Assembly: GCF_001460635.1 (NCBI RefSeq)
Contig: NZ_LN907858.1
Coordinates: 1,178,001 to 1,242,000, forward strand
Origin: Helicobacter typhlonius
GTDB lineage: Bacteria > Campylobacterota > Campylobacteria > Campylobacterales > Helicobacteraceae
Reading direction: 5' to 3'
Length of the DNA: 64,000 nt
The translations under genes and the position numbers were made by a program. The notes under the pieces are model-generated. The model saw only the letters and a program-made list of their open reading frames with translations. It was not told the DNA's origin and searched no databases. The stretch's first letter is position 1. The number at the start of each line of letters is the position of its first letter. Shown here one piece after another: positions 36,150-45,380 of this stretch.

Positions 36150-38177
36150 ATGAAAAAACAAATTATCTTTGGATTTGTGTTTTTAGCTTGTGTGGGGGCA
36201 GTTGCATTTGGAATAAAGGCATTAAGAGATTCTAAATCTCTTGTTTCTGAAAATGTAGAAAGTGTATTGCTCCAAGATACTCAAAACAATATTGCCACAC
36301 TCAATAATGCCGATTCTATTTCTACTGGTGTATCTCAAAATCCAAATGAGACTTATATATTACCTCCTATAATCCCAGAAGTGCCACTTCCTGAAGGCTT
36401 GGAAGCCAAAGATTTTAAGTTTAACCAACAAGATAAACCTCATTTCAAGCACCCATACGACCCCGATAATTACACTTATGACTTTCCACTATTAGAGTTA
36501 AAAGATTCTCAAGGACATTCATTATTTGAACTTCCTGATAAACCCACTGAGATGATGATACCCGTCAATCAAAAAGATAATGAAATCATATATGCTACAC
36601 CCTATTTTATCCTAAAAGAAAATACTTTAGATAAATCTTTTGGTGTAACACTCATAGGAAAGAATGAAAAAGCTATTTTAATGTTTGGGGAGATAGACCC
36701 AGAAGAAACTTGTTGCCAATTTTATTCTATACCCAATGGGCTAGAGTTCAGCGTTGATTTTGCAAAAGTTATAGGGGATTATTTTATTTTTTATGATTCA
36801 CAAAGCAAACGCACAGCCATAGCAAGAATACTTTATGATGGTGAAAAGAAACTAGCTCATTGGTGGCTTTATAATCACGGCTATATTGAAGTTACTGAAG
36901 ATTTTGAAATAAATGGTCTTTTGTTGTCAGATGATATTTTTAAGTCTGTATATTATGATGGTATTTATGGAGGACAAAATAAATCCGCAGAATCTGAAGA
37001 ATCCGAAGTAATGTATATAGCTATTGACGACAAGGGTATCTTTCACCCAAAGGATAAATATGAGCTCTATTACCTTCTCACCTCTGAAAATATTGATTTT
37101 AAAAATATTGACACAAGCAACATTACAGATATGAGCTTTTTGTATGCCTTAGAATGCGAGCTTGATTATGATGATTTCTTCTCCTTTTGGGGGTGTATGC
37201 GAGATAAAAATGCACCAAGTTTCCAGCCTAGTGATTTTTCACATTTTGATGTCAGCAATGTTACCAATATGTCATATATGTTTGCAGGAGTAACTTGGGA
37301 GTTTGATGGACTTAATGAATGGGATACCTCTAAGGTAGAAAGTATGGAGGGTATGTTTGCGAATGCGAGCGCATTCAATGCACCTTTGGATAAATGGAAT
37401 GTAAGTAATGTTAAAAATATGCAATTTATGTTTACAGGAGCAATAAGTTTTAATCAACCATTAAATGCGTGGAATGTCAGCAATGTAAAAAATATGAGCG
37501 AAATGTTTTGGAATGCAGAGAGTTTTAATCAACCTCTTAACCAATGGAATGTGGAAAATGTTGTAAATATGACATACATATTTAAAAATGCCTCTACCTT
37601 TAATCAAGACTTAAATATGTGGAAAGTCTCGCGTATGCTTGAAATGGAATATAATTGTGATTGTCTTGCGGAAGAAACTTTTAAGGGCACACCTTTAGAA
37701 TCTCATTTGCCAAATTGGGTTTACAAGCTGACAGAGAAAGAACAAGCAAAGCTTGAAAGCATACCCAAGAAAGGAATTATATATTACCCACAAGATAAAG
37801 AGGAGCTTATTTTATTGTTGAGACAACCCATACGAATAGCTCTTGATCATATTGATACGAGTGCTATTACAGATATGGCAGGATTATTTTCTGAATATGT
37901 CTATTATCGTCATTCTGGTTGCCAAATACAAAAGTGGAATGTGAGTAATGTTAAAACAATGAGGGCTATGTTTAAAGATGTAAAATCATTGAATTGCGAT
38001 TTGAGTGGGTGGGATATTTCTAATGTAGAGGATATGAGTGAGATGTTTGAAAACACTTCAATGTCTTTTTCGCTTGAACAATGGGGAGAGCAGCTAAAGA
38101 GCAATGTAAAACAAGAGGCGATGTTTAAAAATACACCTTTAGAATCTAATCTACCACAATGGTATAGAAAAAAGTAA
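36150..38177 (+). CDS. BspA-like (DUF285) leucine-rich-repeat surface protein
   Basis: 675 residues. An N-terminal hydrophobic segment (residues 4-22) could be a signal anchor. From ~residue 290 come DUF285/BspA-type repeats of ~24 residues with the core (D/N)xWNVSNVKNMxxMFxxAxxFNQPL; at least five run from 37200 to 37640 and two more near 37930-38060. Such repeats are usually on exported surface proteins of host-associated bacteria and can bind host proteins. The first ~250 residues (containing CCQFYSIPNG and several acidic stretches) have no family I recognise. AAGGAGAG precedes the ATG. Confidence 0.8.
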   Translation: MKKQIIFGFVFLACVGAVAFGIKALRDSKSLVSENVESVLLQDTQNNIATLNNADSISTGVSQNPNETYILPPIIPEVPLPEGLEAKDFKFNQQDKPHFKHPYDPDNYTYDFPLLELKDSQGHSLFELPDKPTEMMIPVNQKDNEIIYATPYFILKENTLDKSFGVTLIGKNEKAILMFGEIDPEETCCQFYSIPNGLEFSVDFAKVIGDYFIFYDSQSKRTAIARILYDGEKKLAHWWLYNHGYIEVTEDFEINGLLLSDDIFKSVYYDGIYGGQNKSAESEESEVMYIAIDDKGIFHPKDKYELYYLLTSENIDFKNIDTSNITDMSFLYALECELDYDDFFSFWGCMRDKNAPSFQPSDFSHFDVSNVTNMSYMFAGVTWEFDGLNEWDTSKVESMEGMFANASAFNAPLDKWNVSNVKNMQFMFTGAISFNQPLNAWNVSNVKNMSEMFWNAESFNQPLNQWNVENVVNMTYIFKNASTFNQDLNMWKVSRMLEMEYNCDCLAEETFKGTPLESHLPNWVYKLTEKEQAKLESIPKKGIIYYPQDKEELILLLRQPIRIALDHIDTSAITDMAGLFSEYVYYRHSGCQIQKWNVSNVKTMRAMFKDVKSLNCDLSGWDISNVEDMSEMFENTSMSFSLEQWGEQLKSNVKQEAMFKNTPLESNLPQWYRKK

Positions 38178-38493
38178 ATCTACCCTCAAAAAGGCGTATC
38201 AAAAATATCATTTCACACAAGAATTTTATGTCGCGTAGCATTTGATACGCACACACTTCAAATTTTTCCCACTAGCAAATGCACGCCACGCAATGCACTC
38301 ACAAAGCAAGGCAAACCTACGAGTGAATATGACTACGCACTCAACAAACACAGCCTTAAGATTCTCTCCATATTGCTACATTTTTCTACATAAATATATT
38401 TTTTCTTATCAAACCTTTTGCTTTTAAGCAAAAATCGGGGGGGATAAAATTGAAATCGCGTTTAACGCAAAATTATCAACAAAGGTGGTTTCA
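38178..38493. other. Intergenic region with G7 run
   Basis: About 315 nt without a convincing gene. It contains two similar TGATACGC words (near 38195-38255) and a run of seven G at 38437-38443, about 50 nt upstream of the outer-membrane protein start; a short G run near a promoter could affect expression, but seven is at the low end for slippage. A 61-codon frame at 38242-38427 has no ribosome site and is probably chance. Confidence 0.4.
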
Positions 38494-39102
38494 ATGAAAA
38501 CAATCAAAAAATGTGTGCTAAGCTCTGCGGTAGCTTTAGCTCTTGCGAGTTCTGCTTCTTTTGCTGAAGAAAGTGGCGCATTTGTAGGTGTAGGTGTGGG
38601 CTATGGCGGCTCTCAAGTAAAATCTGGTGAAAAGATGAACCTTGATGGCATAAGCTATGAAATCATTGCTGGTTATAAGCAATTCTTTACTCCTAACTTT
38701 GGATTGCGCTATTATGCAAACTTTGCATATGCAGATGCAAGTGGAAAACCAAAAGACTCAAGTGAGAAAATCAAAGGCAATGTAATGGATTATGGTGTAA
38801 ATGTTGATGCACTTTATAATTTTGTTACAGGTGGCACAGATTTTGGTGCATTCTTAGGACTTGGACTTGGTGCTAATACTTGGGGTGGCAAATCTTTCAA
38901 AGATGCAAAGATGGATAAGACAGGGTTTAACCTTGCACTTAATGTCGGTTTAAGAAGTGTGATTGCTCAACATCATAGTATGGAAATCGCTGCTCGTGTG
39001 CCTTTTATCGCTACGACATTGCAAGCAGCAGCAACAGGCACACCAAAAATGACAGGCTCACATACTTATAATGTAGGTGTAAGATATATTTTTAGTTTCT
39101 AA
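38494..39102 (+). CDS. Outer-membrane beta-barrel protein
   Basis: 202 residues from ATG 38494 (upstream GTG at 38485 rejected because AAAGGTGG is spaced for the ATG). A Sec signal peptide (cleavage after SASFA) is followed by alternating amphipathic strands (GAFVGVGVGYGGSQV, NFGLRYYANFAYAD) and a terminal HTYNVGVRYIFSF with the C-terminal Phe needed for BAM recognition. It has the size of an eight-stranded barrel and belongs with the small Helicobacter outer-membrane proteins. Role unknown. Confidence 0.85.
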   Translation: MKTIKKCVLSSAVALALASSASFAEESGAFVGVGVGYGGSQVKSGEKMNLDGISYEIIAGYKQFFTPNFGLRYYANFAYADASGKPKDSSEKIKGNVMDYGVNVDALYNFVTGGTDFGAFLGLGLGANTWGGKSFKDAKMDKTGFNLALNVGLRSVIAQHHSMEIAARVPFIATTLQAAATGTPKMTGSHTYNVGVRYIFSF

Positions 39103-39167
39103 GATATAAATAAACCTCCAAAAATTAATGTCCTCACACACTCTGCCTAAAGAGTGTCAAAGGGCGG

Positions 39168-39199
39168 AGTAGATTCTATACTTAATGATAGAATCTACT
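39168..39199. terminator. Perfect 12-bp inverted repeat between convergent genes
   Basis: AGTAGATTCTAT, eight-base loop, ATAGAATCTACT. It lies between the outer-membrane protein gene (plus) and the convergent relic ending at 39182 (minus). A second small hairpin ACACTCT/AGAGTGT lies at 39137-39157. Neither has a long U-run; a bidirectional transcription or RNA-stability element is plausible. Confidence 0.4.
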
Positions 39200-39608
39200 T
39201 AACTGCCAGTTGTGGATATAGCCGTATATAGCTCCACTGCCATCAGTTACATTAGGTGGAAAATACACGACAGGCAGCCATATTGGTTTCTCTCTATCAA
39301 GCATAGCATTTATCCACTGCAAACGTTTTATGCCTCCACAAAGTTGCCCGCAATAGTCGTCTATATTGTTGTTATAGGTTGCTAGTAATATCCCACTCTC
39401 TCCGTATATATGTCCTTGACAAGCATCTTTAAAAGTAAGCGGTGGATTTGCGACACAATCCTTTTGTAAAGTGCAATCTATACGATAGGAATCTTTATAT
39501 TCATCATATATAATAAGTCCTTTTTCAAGATTTAAGGCTTGTGCTTGATTTGAGGGCATATCTTTTTTATAAATACGAGTGAGAATCTTGCCATTTGCGG
39601 CGTGGGTG
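39182..39608 (-). pseudogene. 3' fragment of an unknown, probably exported Cys-rich protein
   Basis: An open frame with no start of its own: coding sequence is already visible upstream of the first ATG (ANGKILTRIYKKDMPSNQAQ), and it ends KPIWLPVVYFPPN...NWQLSRFYH. Five Cys (IDCTLQKDC, DACQGH, YCGQLCGG) suggest disulfides in the periplasm. The 5' part is replaced near 39603 by an out-of-frame SDR relic. The family is unknown. Confidence 0.45.
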
Positions 39609-39965
39609 TGCCATAAAGATTCGCATAGACGACATTGACATCACTCATTGCCTTTTTGAGCGCATTTTCATCAAGTGCATTACCCTCCACTACTTCCACA
39701 CGCGCACTTTTGAGGTGGGAAAGTCGCTTTGAGTTTCGTAAATAAAGTTTCAAATCTACATTGGTGTTTTGTAAAAACATCGTAGTAGCTACCCTTGCGA
39801 CACTCCCATTCGCACCGATAATCAGCACTTTGAGCCTTTCATCTTTGCCTTGTGTGCTTTGGGATTTCACATTTTGTGCGAAAAGTGGATAAGACGCATA
39901 AGCTGTGAATGCCACTGCTCCTGCAAGTTGTGCTAGATTCTTTAAAAAGTCCCTACGATTTGCAT
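39603..39965 (-). pseudogene. Tat-exported NAD(P)-binding (SDR/NmrA-like) protein, 5' relic
   Basis: It begins at ATG 39965 after AAAGGAG, but the Tat leader NRRDFLKNLAQLAGAVAFTA is in the next frame (one base missing directly after the ATG). The Rossmann start LKVLIIGANGSVARV and the strand VVEGNALDENALKKAM...NVVYANLYG follow, and homology then stops at ~39603, where another gene fragment begins in a different frame. It lies 52 nt downstream of mdaB and probably was the second gene of that MerR-box operon. Confidence 0.6.
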
Positions 39966-40017
39966 TATTGCTCCTTTATTAGAATCTAAAACGCGCAACT
40001 TTGCGCTTACTAAAGCT

Positions 40018-40599
40018 CTATTTGTCAAAAACCTTTTTCAAATGCGCTTCATAGTCTTTGATATATTGTTCCACTTGCGGATTTTTGACAACATCATTAC
40101 AGATAAAGCTTGGCAAAGCCTGCATTCCCATAAACTCGTGTGCTTTGTGTAAATGCAAATACACGCCATCTACCCCCACTCCCTCAAAAAATCCATTTTT
40201 TTCTGTAAAAACCCCAAGCGGTGCATTCCAAGTAACGCTAAACATTACCCTTTTGCCTTGAGACAAGCCCCCGCTGCCATATTTTAAGCTCTCATCTTTG
40301 CGGCTGCGCCCATCGTTTTTAAAGAGAATCCCCGCACCCTCCATATAAACCTCATCAATGTATTTTTTCACAATCCAAGGCTCGCCCATCCACCACGCAG
40401 GCATTTGATAGATGATTGCATCGCTTTGAAGCCATTTTTGCACCTCTACTTGCTCCTCATAACCCTTATCAATATGCGTTTGCAAAATCTCAAAGCCAAG
40501 ATTCTCTAAAGTCTGCTTTGCGACATCGTGCAAAGTTTGGCTAAGCCTCCCGCTATCCATTCCAAATTGTTTTAAGCCATTGAGTAATAATGCTTGCAT
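40018..40599 (-). CDS. mdaB: NADPH:quinone reductase MdaB
   Basis: 193 residues of the flavodoxin-like MdaB/NQO family: MQALLLNGLKQFG (flavin phosphate loop), IYQMPAWWMGEPWIVKKYID, GRSRKDESLKYGSGG, NAPLGVFTE and GVDGVYLHLHKAHEF all match the H. pylori MdaB pattern. It reduces quinones by two electrons with NADPH and protects H. pylori against oxidative stress. AAGGAGAG precedes the ATG. A MerR-type promoter (40627-40657) lies 28 nt upstream, with palindrome GATACTAACTATC instead of the more common AACACT form. Confidence 0.92.
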   Translation of the reverse strand: MQALLLNGLKQFGMDSGRLSQTLHDVAKQTLENLGFEILQTHIDKGYEEQVEVQKWLQSDAIIYQMPAWWMGEPWIVKKYIDEVYMEGAGILFKNDGRSRKDESLKYGSGGLSQGKRVMFSVTWNAPLGVFTEKNGFFEGVGVDGVYLHLHKAHEFMGMQALPSFICNDVVKNPQVEQYIKDYEAHLKKVFDK

Positions 40600-40626
40600 T
40601 CTCTCTCCTTAAAAATTGATTTTGCA

Positions 40627-40657
40627 ATTATACAGCCTGATAGTTAGTATCTGTCAA
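40627..40657 (-). promoter_or_regulatory. MerR-type promoter/operator, copy A (mdaB)
   Basis: Minus strand TTGACA, 19-bp spacer, TATAAT. The spacer holds GATACTAACTATC (imperfect palindrome) then AGGCTG. The 19-bp spacing is too long for ordinary sigma-70 promoters and is the hallmark of promoters that MerR regulators untwist. Confidence 0.8.
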
Positions 40658-40779
40658 GGGGGCAGAAGCACAGCAAGGATAAAAACCCAGCGACCTCAAC
40701 CCTTAAGCTACCATAAAAACTTTTGTTATAATTCTAGCTTTATTTATTAAGGGGCAAGGAAAGAATTATTAAATTTTCT

Positions 40780-42285
40780 CTATATCTTTGCACCCATTTG
40801 TTCTAGGCGGAGGATTCTTTGCTCTAAGGGTGGGTGCGTGGCAAAAATCATAGCACGACAAGGTAGGAAAAACATATGTGCGCAAGAACTTGCTTTAGGG
40901 TTGGTAAGATAGGTGGGCTTTTTGGGAGAATCTTCACTTGCTTCATAAGTGCTTGAAACCTGTGCAATTTTTTGCAGAGCGGATTTTATACCTTGAGGAT
41001 TGCGTGTGTATTGTGTGCTTGAGGCATCAGCTAGAAATTCCTTTTGACGCGAAATTGCCGCTTGAATGATTTGCGCAAAGAGCATACCAATATATCCAAG
41101 TGCAAAAAACACAAGCGCAATGGCAACGAGTAAAGCAAAGGCTTTACCATCATTTTTAGAGCGAGAAGTCCTTGTGGAGCTATTGCTCACCGCCCTAAGC
41201 AACACTTCACCCACCACCACTACGCAACTTAATGCAAATACAAGCGCGAAGATTCTAAGATTGAGCGCAACATCACGATGAAAAGCGTGTGAAAACTCGT
41301 GCCCTATCACGCCTTGCAACTCATCTCGACTTAGAGTATTTAGCGCACCTTGCGTTACAAAAATCGCTATTTTTTCTTTCTCTTTGCCAAAATATTCCCC
41401 GCTACACATTGCGTTAATACCTTTCTCCTCTTTGAGAATAAACACGCGTGGCATTGGGCAAGAGGAGGCGATTGCCATTTCCGCGATAACATTTAAAAGC
41501 ATTCGTTCTTTTTGTTTTAAACTACTAGATTCTGTAATTTCTGTGGCATTGAGTGTTTTTGCGAGTTTGTCAATGCTATGTTTTGCCAAAGAGAATTGTT
41601 GAAAAATAAAGGTGCAAAAAATCACCGCAACTAAGACAAATGCTAAAGCTAGAGAAATAAGAAAATTTTGAGTAGAATTATCCGCTACAAGAACCATTCT
41701 TCTAGGTGGGAAATCAAAAGAATAAGAATGTGGCACAGCTACATTGAACCGACTAGGATTATCTAGCAAAGTAAAAATCAGTCCAAAGCAAGAAAAAGCA
41801 GTCAAAAAAATCAAAAAAAGCATTATGAAAAAGAGAGCATTGCACCATAAAATCTTAAATTGTGCAGCGTCTTTATGCTCCCAAAATGTATTGGATAGCT
41901 TCACTTCCCTACCCAAAATAGCACGTGTGATAAAAAATAAAATGAGTGTGCAGAATGCGACAAAGACAAGAAGTGCAATGAGGGTTTTGATATTAAAAAA
42001 ATACCAAGTGGGCACATCAAAACCTAAAGATGTGCGTATGTCTGCAAAAGATCTTATGAAATCTACAATTTGTGAAGAAGAATTGGTTAGTAAAATTAAA
42101 ATGAATAGTGCAGAAATAATGTAAATAATCTCCAAAGAAAATGCTTGTTTATCCTTAAATTTTTCAACTAAGCCTATTAATATTCCAATCGTAAGAGCCA
42201 TAAGCAGAATCTTAACGCTTAAAGGAATAGTTGAAAGAAAGGGATTTTCAAAAAAATAAAAAAGGATAGATTTTATATCCATCAA
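40780..42285 (-). CDS. M48-family (HtpX-like) zinc metalloprotease
   Basis: 501 residues. Several N-terminal membrane helices are followed by a large cytosolic or periplasmic loop; the catalytic motif is VIGHEFSHAFHRD (HExxH) near residue 320 with the third ligand region EFLADASS near 430. A long N-terminal membrane region makes it larger than HtpX (~290-310). LemA lies 23 nt upstream, and LemA/M48 protease pairs are widespread; together they are thought to act in membrane protein quality control. Confidence 0.85.
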   Translation of the reverse strand: MMDIKSILFYFFENPFLSTIPLSVKILLMALTIGILIGLVEKFKDKQAFSLEIIYIISALFILILLTNSSSQIVDFIRSFADIRTSLGFDVPTWYFFNIKTLIALLVFVAFCTLILFFITRAILGREVKLSNTFWEHKDAAQFKILWCNALFFIMLFLIFLTAFSCFGLIFTLLDNPSRFNVAVPHSYSFDFPPRRMVLVADNSTQNFLISLALAFVLVAVIFCTFIFQQFSLAKHSIDKLAKTLNATEITESSSLKQKERMLLNVIAEMAIASSCPMPRVFILKEEKGINAMCSGEYFGKEKEKIAIFVTQGALNTLSRDELQGVIGHEFSHAFHRDVALNLRIFALVFALSCVVVVGEVLLRAVSNSSTRTSRSKNDGKAFALLVAIALVFFALGYIGMLFAQIIQAAISRQKEFLADASSTQYTRNPQGIKSALQKIAQVSSTYEASEDSPKKPTYLTNPKASSCAHMFFLPCRAMIFATHPPLEQRILRLEQMGAKI

Positions 42286-42308
42286 TGCACCGTTACAATA
42301 TCATAATA

Positions 42309-42908
42309 TCAAAACTGCACTTTGGGCGCTTGGTTTAATACCTCGCGCTTCTCCTCAAACTCTAGCAGAGGTAAATCTTGCGCGAATTGTGAAAAGAATC
42401 CCACAATAATATTAACTGGAAAGGTTTGTTTATAGGTATTGAAATTTGTTACATTATCATTATAGGCTTGACGCGCAAAAGCAATTTTATTCTCTGTGGA
42501 AGCTAACTCCTCACTTAGCTGCATCATCGTAGTATTTGACTTTAAGTCAGGGTAGGCTTCCATTGTCATATTGAAATTCATCAAGGCGTTTTGCAAAGAT
42601 TTTTCAGCACTATTCAGTGCATTGATAGCATCGGGTGCATTTTTTGCAACATTGTCTAATGCGCCTTTTGCAGTGTTTCTTGCCTCTATGACTTTCATCA
42701 AAGTTTCTTGCTCGTGGCTTAGGTATTTTTTAGCGATTTCAATGAGATTTGGGATTAAATCATATCGCCGCTTGAGTTGCACATCAATTTGCGAAAAAGC
42801 ATTTTGTGCGCGGTTTTTTAAGGTTACTAGAGAATTATAAGCACCAATAAGCCATATCACTCCAAAAGCAATAATACCAACAATGATAAGAATACTCCCA
42901 AATACCAT
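42309..42908 (-). CDS. LemA family protein
   Basis: 199 residues. One N-terminal membrane helix (residues 4-24) is followed by the LemA core: AYNSLVTLKNRAQNAFSQID, LKRRYDLIPNLIEIAKKY, ASTENKIAFARQAYNDNV and NTYKQTFPVNIIVGFF. LemA proteins are anchored helical bundles of uncertain function, often next to M48 proteases or TPM-domain proteins as here. The gene lies 77 nt downstream of the flavodoxin gene, so it might be read from the merR promoter, but could have its own. Confidence 0.9.
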   Translation of the reverse strand: MVFGSILIIVGIIAFGVIWLIGAYNSLVTLKNRAQNAFSQIDVQLKRRYDLIPNLIEIAKKYLSHEQETLMKVIEARNTAKGALDNVAKNAPDAINALNSAEKSLQNALMNFNMTMEAYPDLKSNTTMMQLSEELASTENKIAFARQAYNDNVTNFNTYKQTFPVNIIVGFFSQFAQDLPLLEFEEKREVLNQAPKVQF

Positions 42909-42985
42909 TCTTTGCTCCTTTGTTGCAATTTAAAGCACGGATTATATCTTAAATAAGTTAAAATCCTTTTATGCTGTGAGCATTC

Positions 42986-43459
42986 TTAAATCCCTAAACC
43001 CTCAAGCCATTTTGTGAGTTTTGCCTTGCTTGTGCCGAAGTTAAAGCGTTTGCCCTCTTTAAAAATTGCATTAGGAGCGCAATTTTGCATATCGCGCGGG
43101 GCATTACTCAAATCACTTCCGCCACTTGTGCAAAAAGGCACGATGACTTTGCCCTTAAAATCGTGAGATTCTAAAAATGTGAAAATAATCTGTGGCGCAC
43201 TATACCACCAAATGGGGAATCCAATGAATATGATGTCGTAGCTTGAAATCTCTATGTCTTTAGCGATTTGCGGACGCGAGGCTTTGTCTTTACACTCTTT
43301 TGTGCTGCGGCTTTGCTCATCTCTCCAATCCAAATCCACCTTGCTATAAGGCACTGCGGGGATTATCTCATAAAGCTTTGCATCTGCCACCTCTGCTAAG
43401 GCTAAAGCAACTTCCCTTGTGATTCCACTCGCGCTAAAAAATGCGACTAATGCTTTCAT
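42986..43459 (-). CDS. Flavodoxin-family protein
   Basis: 157 residues from ATG 43459. Flavodoxin fold with FSASGITREVALALA (FMN phosphate loop), IFIGFPIWWYSAP and PFCTSGGSDLS; this branch is close to the flavodoxin_4-type reductases found beside aldo/keto reductases. Its ATG overlaps the merR stop (ATGA), indicating translational coupling, so regulator and flavoprotein are made together from promoter copy B. It probably reduces small molecules or feeds electrons to a partner; no substrate is visible. Confidence 0.85.
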   Translation of the reverse strand: MKALVAFFSASGITREVALALAEVADAKLYEIIPAVPYSKVDLDWRDEQSRSTKECKDKASRPQIAKDIEISSYDIIFIGFPIWWYSAPQIIFTFLESHDFKGKVIVPFCTSGGSDLSNAPRDMQNCAPNAIFKEGKRFNFGTSKAKLTKWLEGLGI

Positions 43460-43890
43460 TTTTGCTTTTTCACCTGTTCTTTCAAAACCCTTTTGCACTC
43501 GCTAAAGCTAGAATGCCGATAATCCACTCCATTTTCAATCAAATCTGTATAAAGCTGCTCTTTGTATTCAAGCATTGCGATATTTTCCTTAGCTTTTGCA
43601 AGTTGGGCGAGATTCTTTTTCTTTTGCGCTTGAATGATTTTTAATCGCTCTTTTAATGTTTCATCGCCCTTATCACACAAATCTTTGTAATATTTAAGCT
43701 CTTTAATACTCATTCCAAGCTCACGATAAAGGTTAATCCAACAGAGCCAATCAATATCTTTTGGATTAAAAAGCCGTGTGCCGTTTTTGTCCTTATAAAT
43801 GCGTGGAAAAAGTCCTTTATCTAGCCAAAAGCGAATCTTGCGTGAGGGAATGCCGCTTTTATGCTCTGCTTCTAAAATGGTGAAATTCAT
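43456..43890 (-). CDS. MerR-family transcriptional regulator
   Basis: 144 residues. The N-terminal winged helix-turn-helix (AEHKSGIPSRKIRFWLDKGLF, then GTRLFNPKDIDWLCWINLYR with the wing) and ELGMSIKELKYYKDL are MerR-type; a coiled-coil dimerisation helix spans ~75-115. The short C-terminal effector part lacks the metal-binding Cys pattern of MerR/CueR and the Fe-S cluster Cys of SoxR; it resembles small AdhR/NmlR-like regulators of aldehyde or electrophile stress. Its own promoter (copy B) carries the shared operator, so it is probably autoregulated and controls all seven copies. Confidence 0.88.
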   Translation of the reverse strand: MNFTILEAEHKSGIPSRKIRFWLDKGLFPRIYKDKNGTRLFNPKDIDWLCWINLYRELGMSIKELKYYKDLCDKGDETLKERLKIIQAQKKKNLAQLAKAKENIAMLEYKEQLYTDLIENGVDYRHSSFSECKRVLKEQVKKQK

Positions 43891-43941
43891 CTCATCTCCT
43901 TTTAAAGTTTTTAACCAAGTTTTTGAGGCTTATAAAATGAC

Positions 43942-43972
43942 ATTATAAACCCTAACACTTAGTGTTTGTCAA
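43942..43972 (-). promoter_or_regulatory. MerR-type promoter/operator, copy B (merR-flavodoxin)
   Basis: TTGACA, 19-bp spacer, TATAAT on the minus strand; the spacer begins with the 13-bp palindrome AACACTAAGTGTT. It ends 52 nt before the merR ATG. Confidence 0.88.
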
Positions 43973-43995
43973 GGGGCAAATAAGATTTTAAAATC

Positions 43996-45144
43996 TCACA
44001 GCCCCACACTCTTTGCCGCATCGCTATTGGGTGCGTATCTATCCCCTATGATGACAATCTTGCTTAATTCCTTATTGATTTCTTTTAGCTCGTTAAGGCT
44101 AAAGTGCAATAAACTTGCGTTAAGATTCTCCTCTAGTCTGTGGATTTTCGTGGTTTCAGGGATTGGAATGACAAAGCTTTTGTTTGAAAGAATCCACGCT
44201 AAGGCGACTTGCGCGACACTTGCAGGTTTGCCATTAATGCTTTTGCTCTGTGCTACCTTTTTGATAAATTCAATCACACTTTGATTTGCCTCTAGGGCTT
44301 CTTTGGTGTAGCGAGGCATAGACGCGCGGAAGTCAAGGGTAGGGTGAAATTTCGTATCTTTGGTGAAATCCCCACCTAAAAATCCTCTATCAAGTGGAGA
44401 ATAAGCAACAATCGTGATTCCTAGCTTTTGGCAAGTGTCCATTATGCCATTTTGCTCTAATTCACGGAATGCCATAGAGTATTGACTCTGCATTGCCACA
44501 GGGGCAAAGACTTTGTGCGCCCTCTCTATTGTCTTAATCCCTGCTTCGCCTAACGCCCACGCTTTGATTTTGCCCATTTTGACTAAATCTTTCATCGTCC
44601 CTGCCACTTCCTCAATAGGCGTATCAATATCCACTCTGTGTTGCGTATAGAGGTCAATGCAATCCCTTTGCAATCGTTTCAAGCTCCCATCAACTGCGCG
44701 CATAATAGACTTGCGGCTAGAATCTAGCTGTTGTTTGCCAAAGGGATAGTAAAAGCCAAATTTGGTATTGATGATAATTTTGTCTTTATAGCCTTTCAAA
44801 GCCTCGCCCAAAAGCTCCTCATTGGTGTGTGGTCCATACACTTCAGCGGTATCAAAGAATGTATATCCCAAATCCACCGCTTTATGCAAAAGCTTAATCA
44901 TCTCTTTTTTATCTCTTGCCGGTCCGTGATTTGCGCTCATTCCCATACAACCTAAGCCAATCGCGGAGACTTTGAAATCGCCAATTTTTCTTTGTGGAAT
45001 TGCTGTTTTTGTCATTTTTGCCTCCTTAGCATTTGCAAAAGTTTGTGCGCCTAAAAATGCCATTGTGGCAAGTGCTGCGCTTGTCTTTAAAAATGTGCGT
45101 CTTGAATGCAAAGCCGTGCCCTGTGGTGTGAAATGTTCTTGCAT
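43996..45144 (-). CDS. Tat-exported aldo/keto reductase (AKR1)
   Basis: 382 residues. Tat leader: SRRTFLKTSAALATMAFLGA with twin Arg and an AxA-type site. The mature part is a (beta/alpha)8 aldo/keto reductase: GLGCMGMSA, FFDTAEVYG (catalytic Asp and Tyr), INTKFGF (Lys), LYTQHR (His), VAYSPLDRGFL and the coenzyme loop VIPIPETTKIHRLEENL. These enzymes reduce aldehydes and ketones with NADPH; export through Tat implies folding with cofactor before transport. It sits behind promoter copy C and upstream of promoter copy B/merR. Confidence 0.9.
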   Translation of the reverse strand: MQEHFTPQGTALHSRRTFLKTSAALATMAFLGAQTFANAKEAKMTKTAIPQRKIGDFKVSAIGLGCMGMSANHGPARDKKEMIKLLHKAVDLGYTFFDTAEVYGPHTNEELLGEALKGYKDKIIINTKFGFYYPFGKQQLDSSRKSIMRAVDGSLKRLQRDCIDLYTQHRVDIDTPIEEVAGTMKDLVKMGKIKAWALGEAGIKTIERAHKVFAPVAMQSQYSMAFRELEQNGIMDTCQKLGITIVAYSPLDRGFLGGDFTKDTKFHPTLDFRASMPRYTKEALEANQSVIEFIKKVAQSKSINGKPASVAQVALAWILSNKSFVIPIPETTKIHRLEENLNASLLHFSLNELKEINKELSKIVIIGDRYAPNSDAAKSVGL

Positions 45145-45182
45145 TTTTATCCTTTTTGTATTGAATTTTAAAATATTTTGTA

Positions 45183-45213
45183 ATTATAAAGCCTGACACT
45201 TAGTGTTTGTCAA
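45183..45213 (-). promoter_or_regulatory. MerR-type promoter/operator, copy C (AKR1)
   Basis: TTGACA, 19-bp spacer starting AACACTAAGTGTC, TATAAT on the minus strand; 39 nt before the AKR1 ATG. Confidence 0.88.
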
Positions 45214-45380
45214 GGGGTTTTGGGGAAAATATAGAGAAAATAAGGTTTTGTTTGATTTCTTTACTATTAAATTGGGGCTTAATTTATATGAATTCTAATG
45301 GAATTGTTAAAACCCAGATTCACAAAGCGCAAAGTTCTTTATAGCTTTTTGCACCTGCTTGTTTCAAAATAAATGCTATT

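Noticed and set aside
38242-38427. 61-codon frame in the intergenic region before the outer-membrane protein
   Set aside because: No ribosome site, odd composition (many His, Asn, Thr) and no family resemblance.
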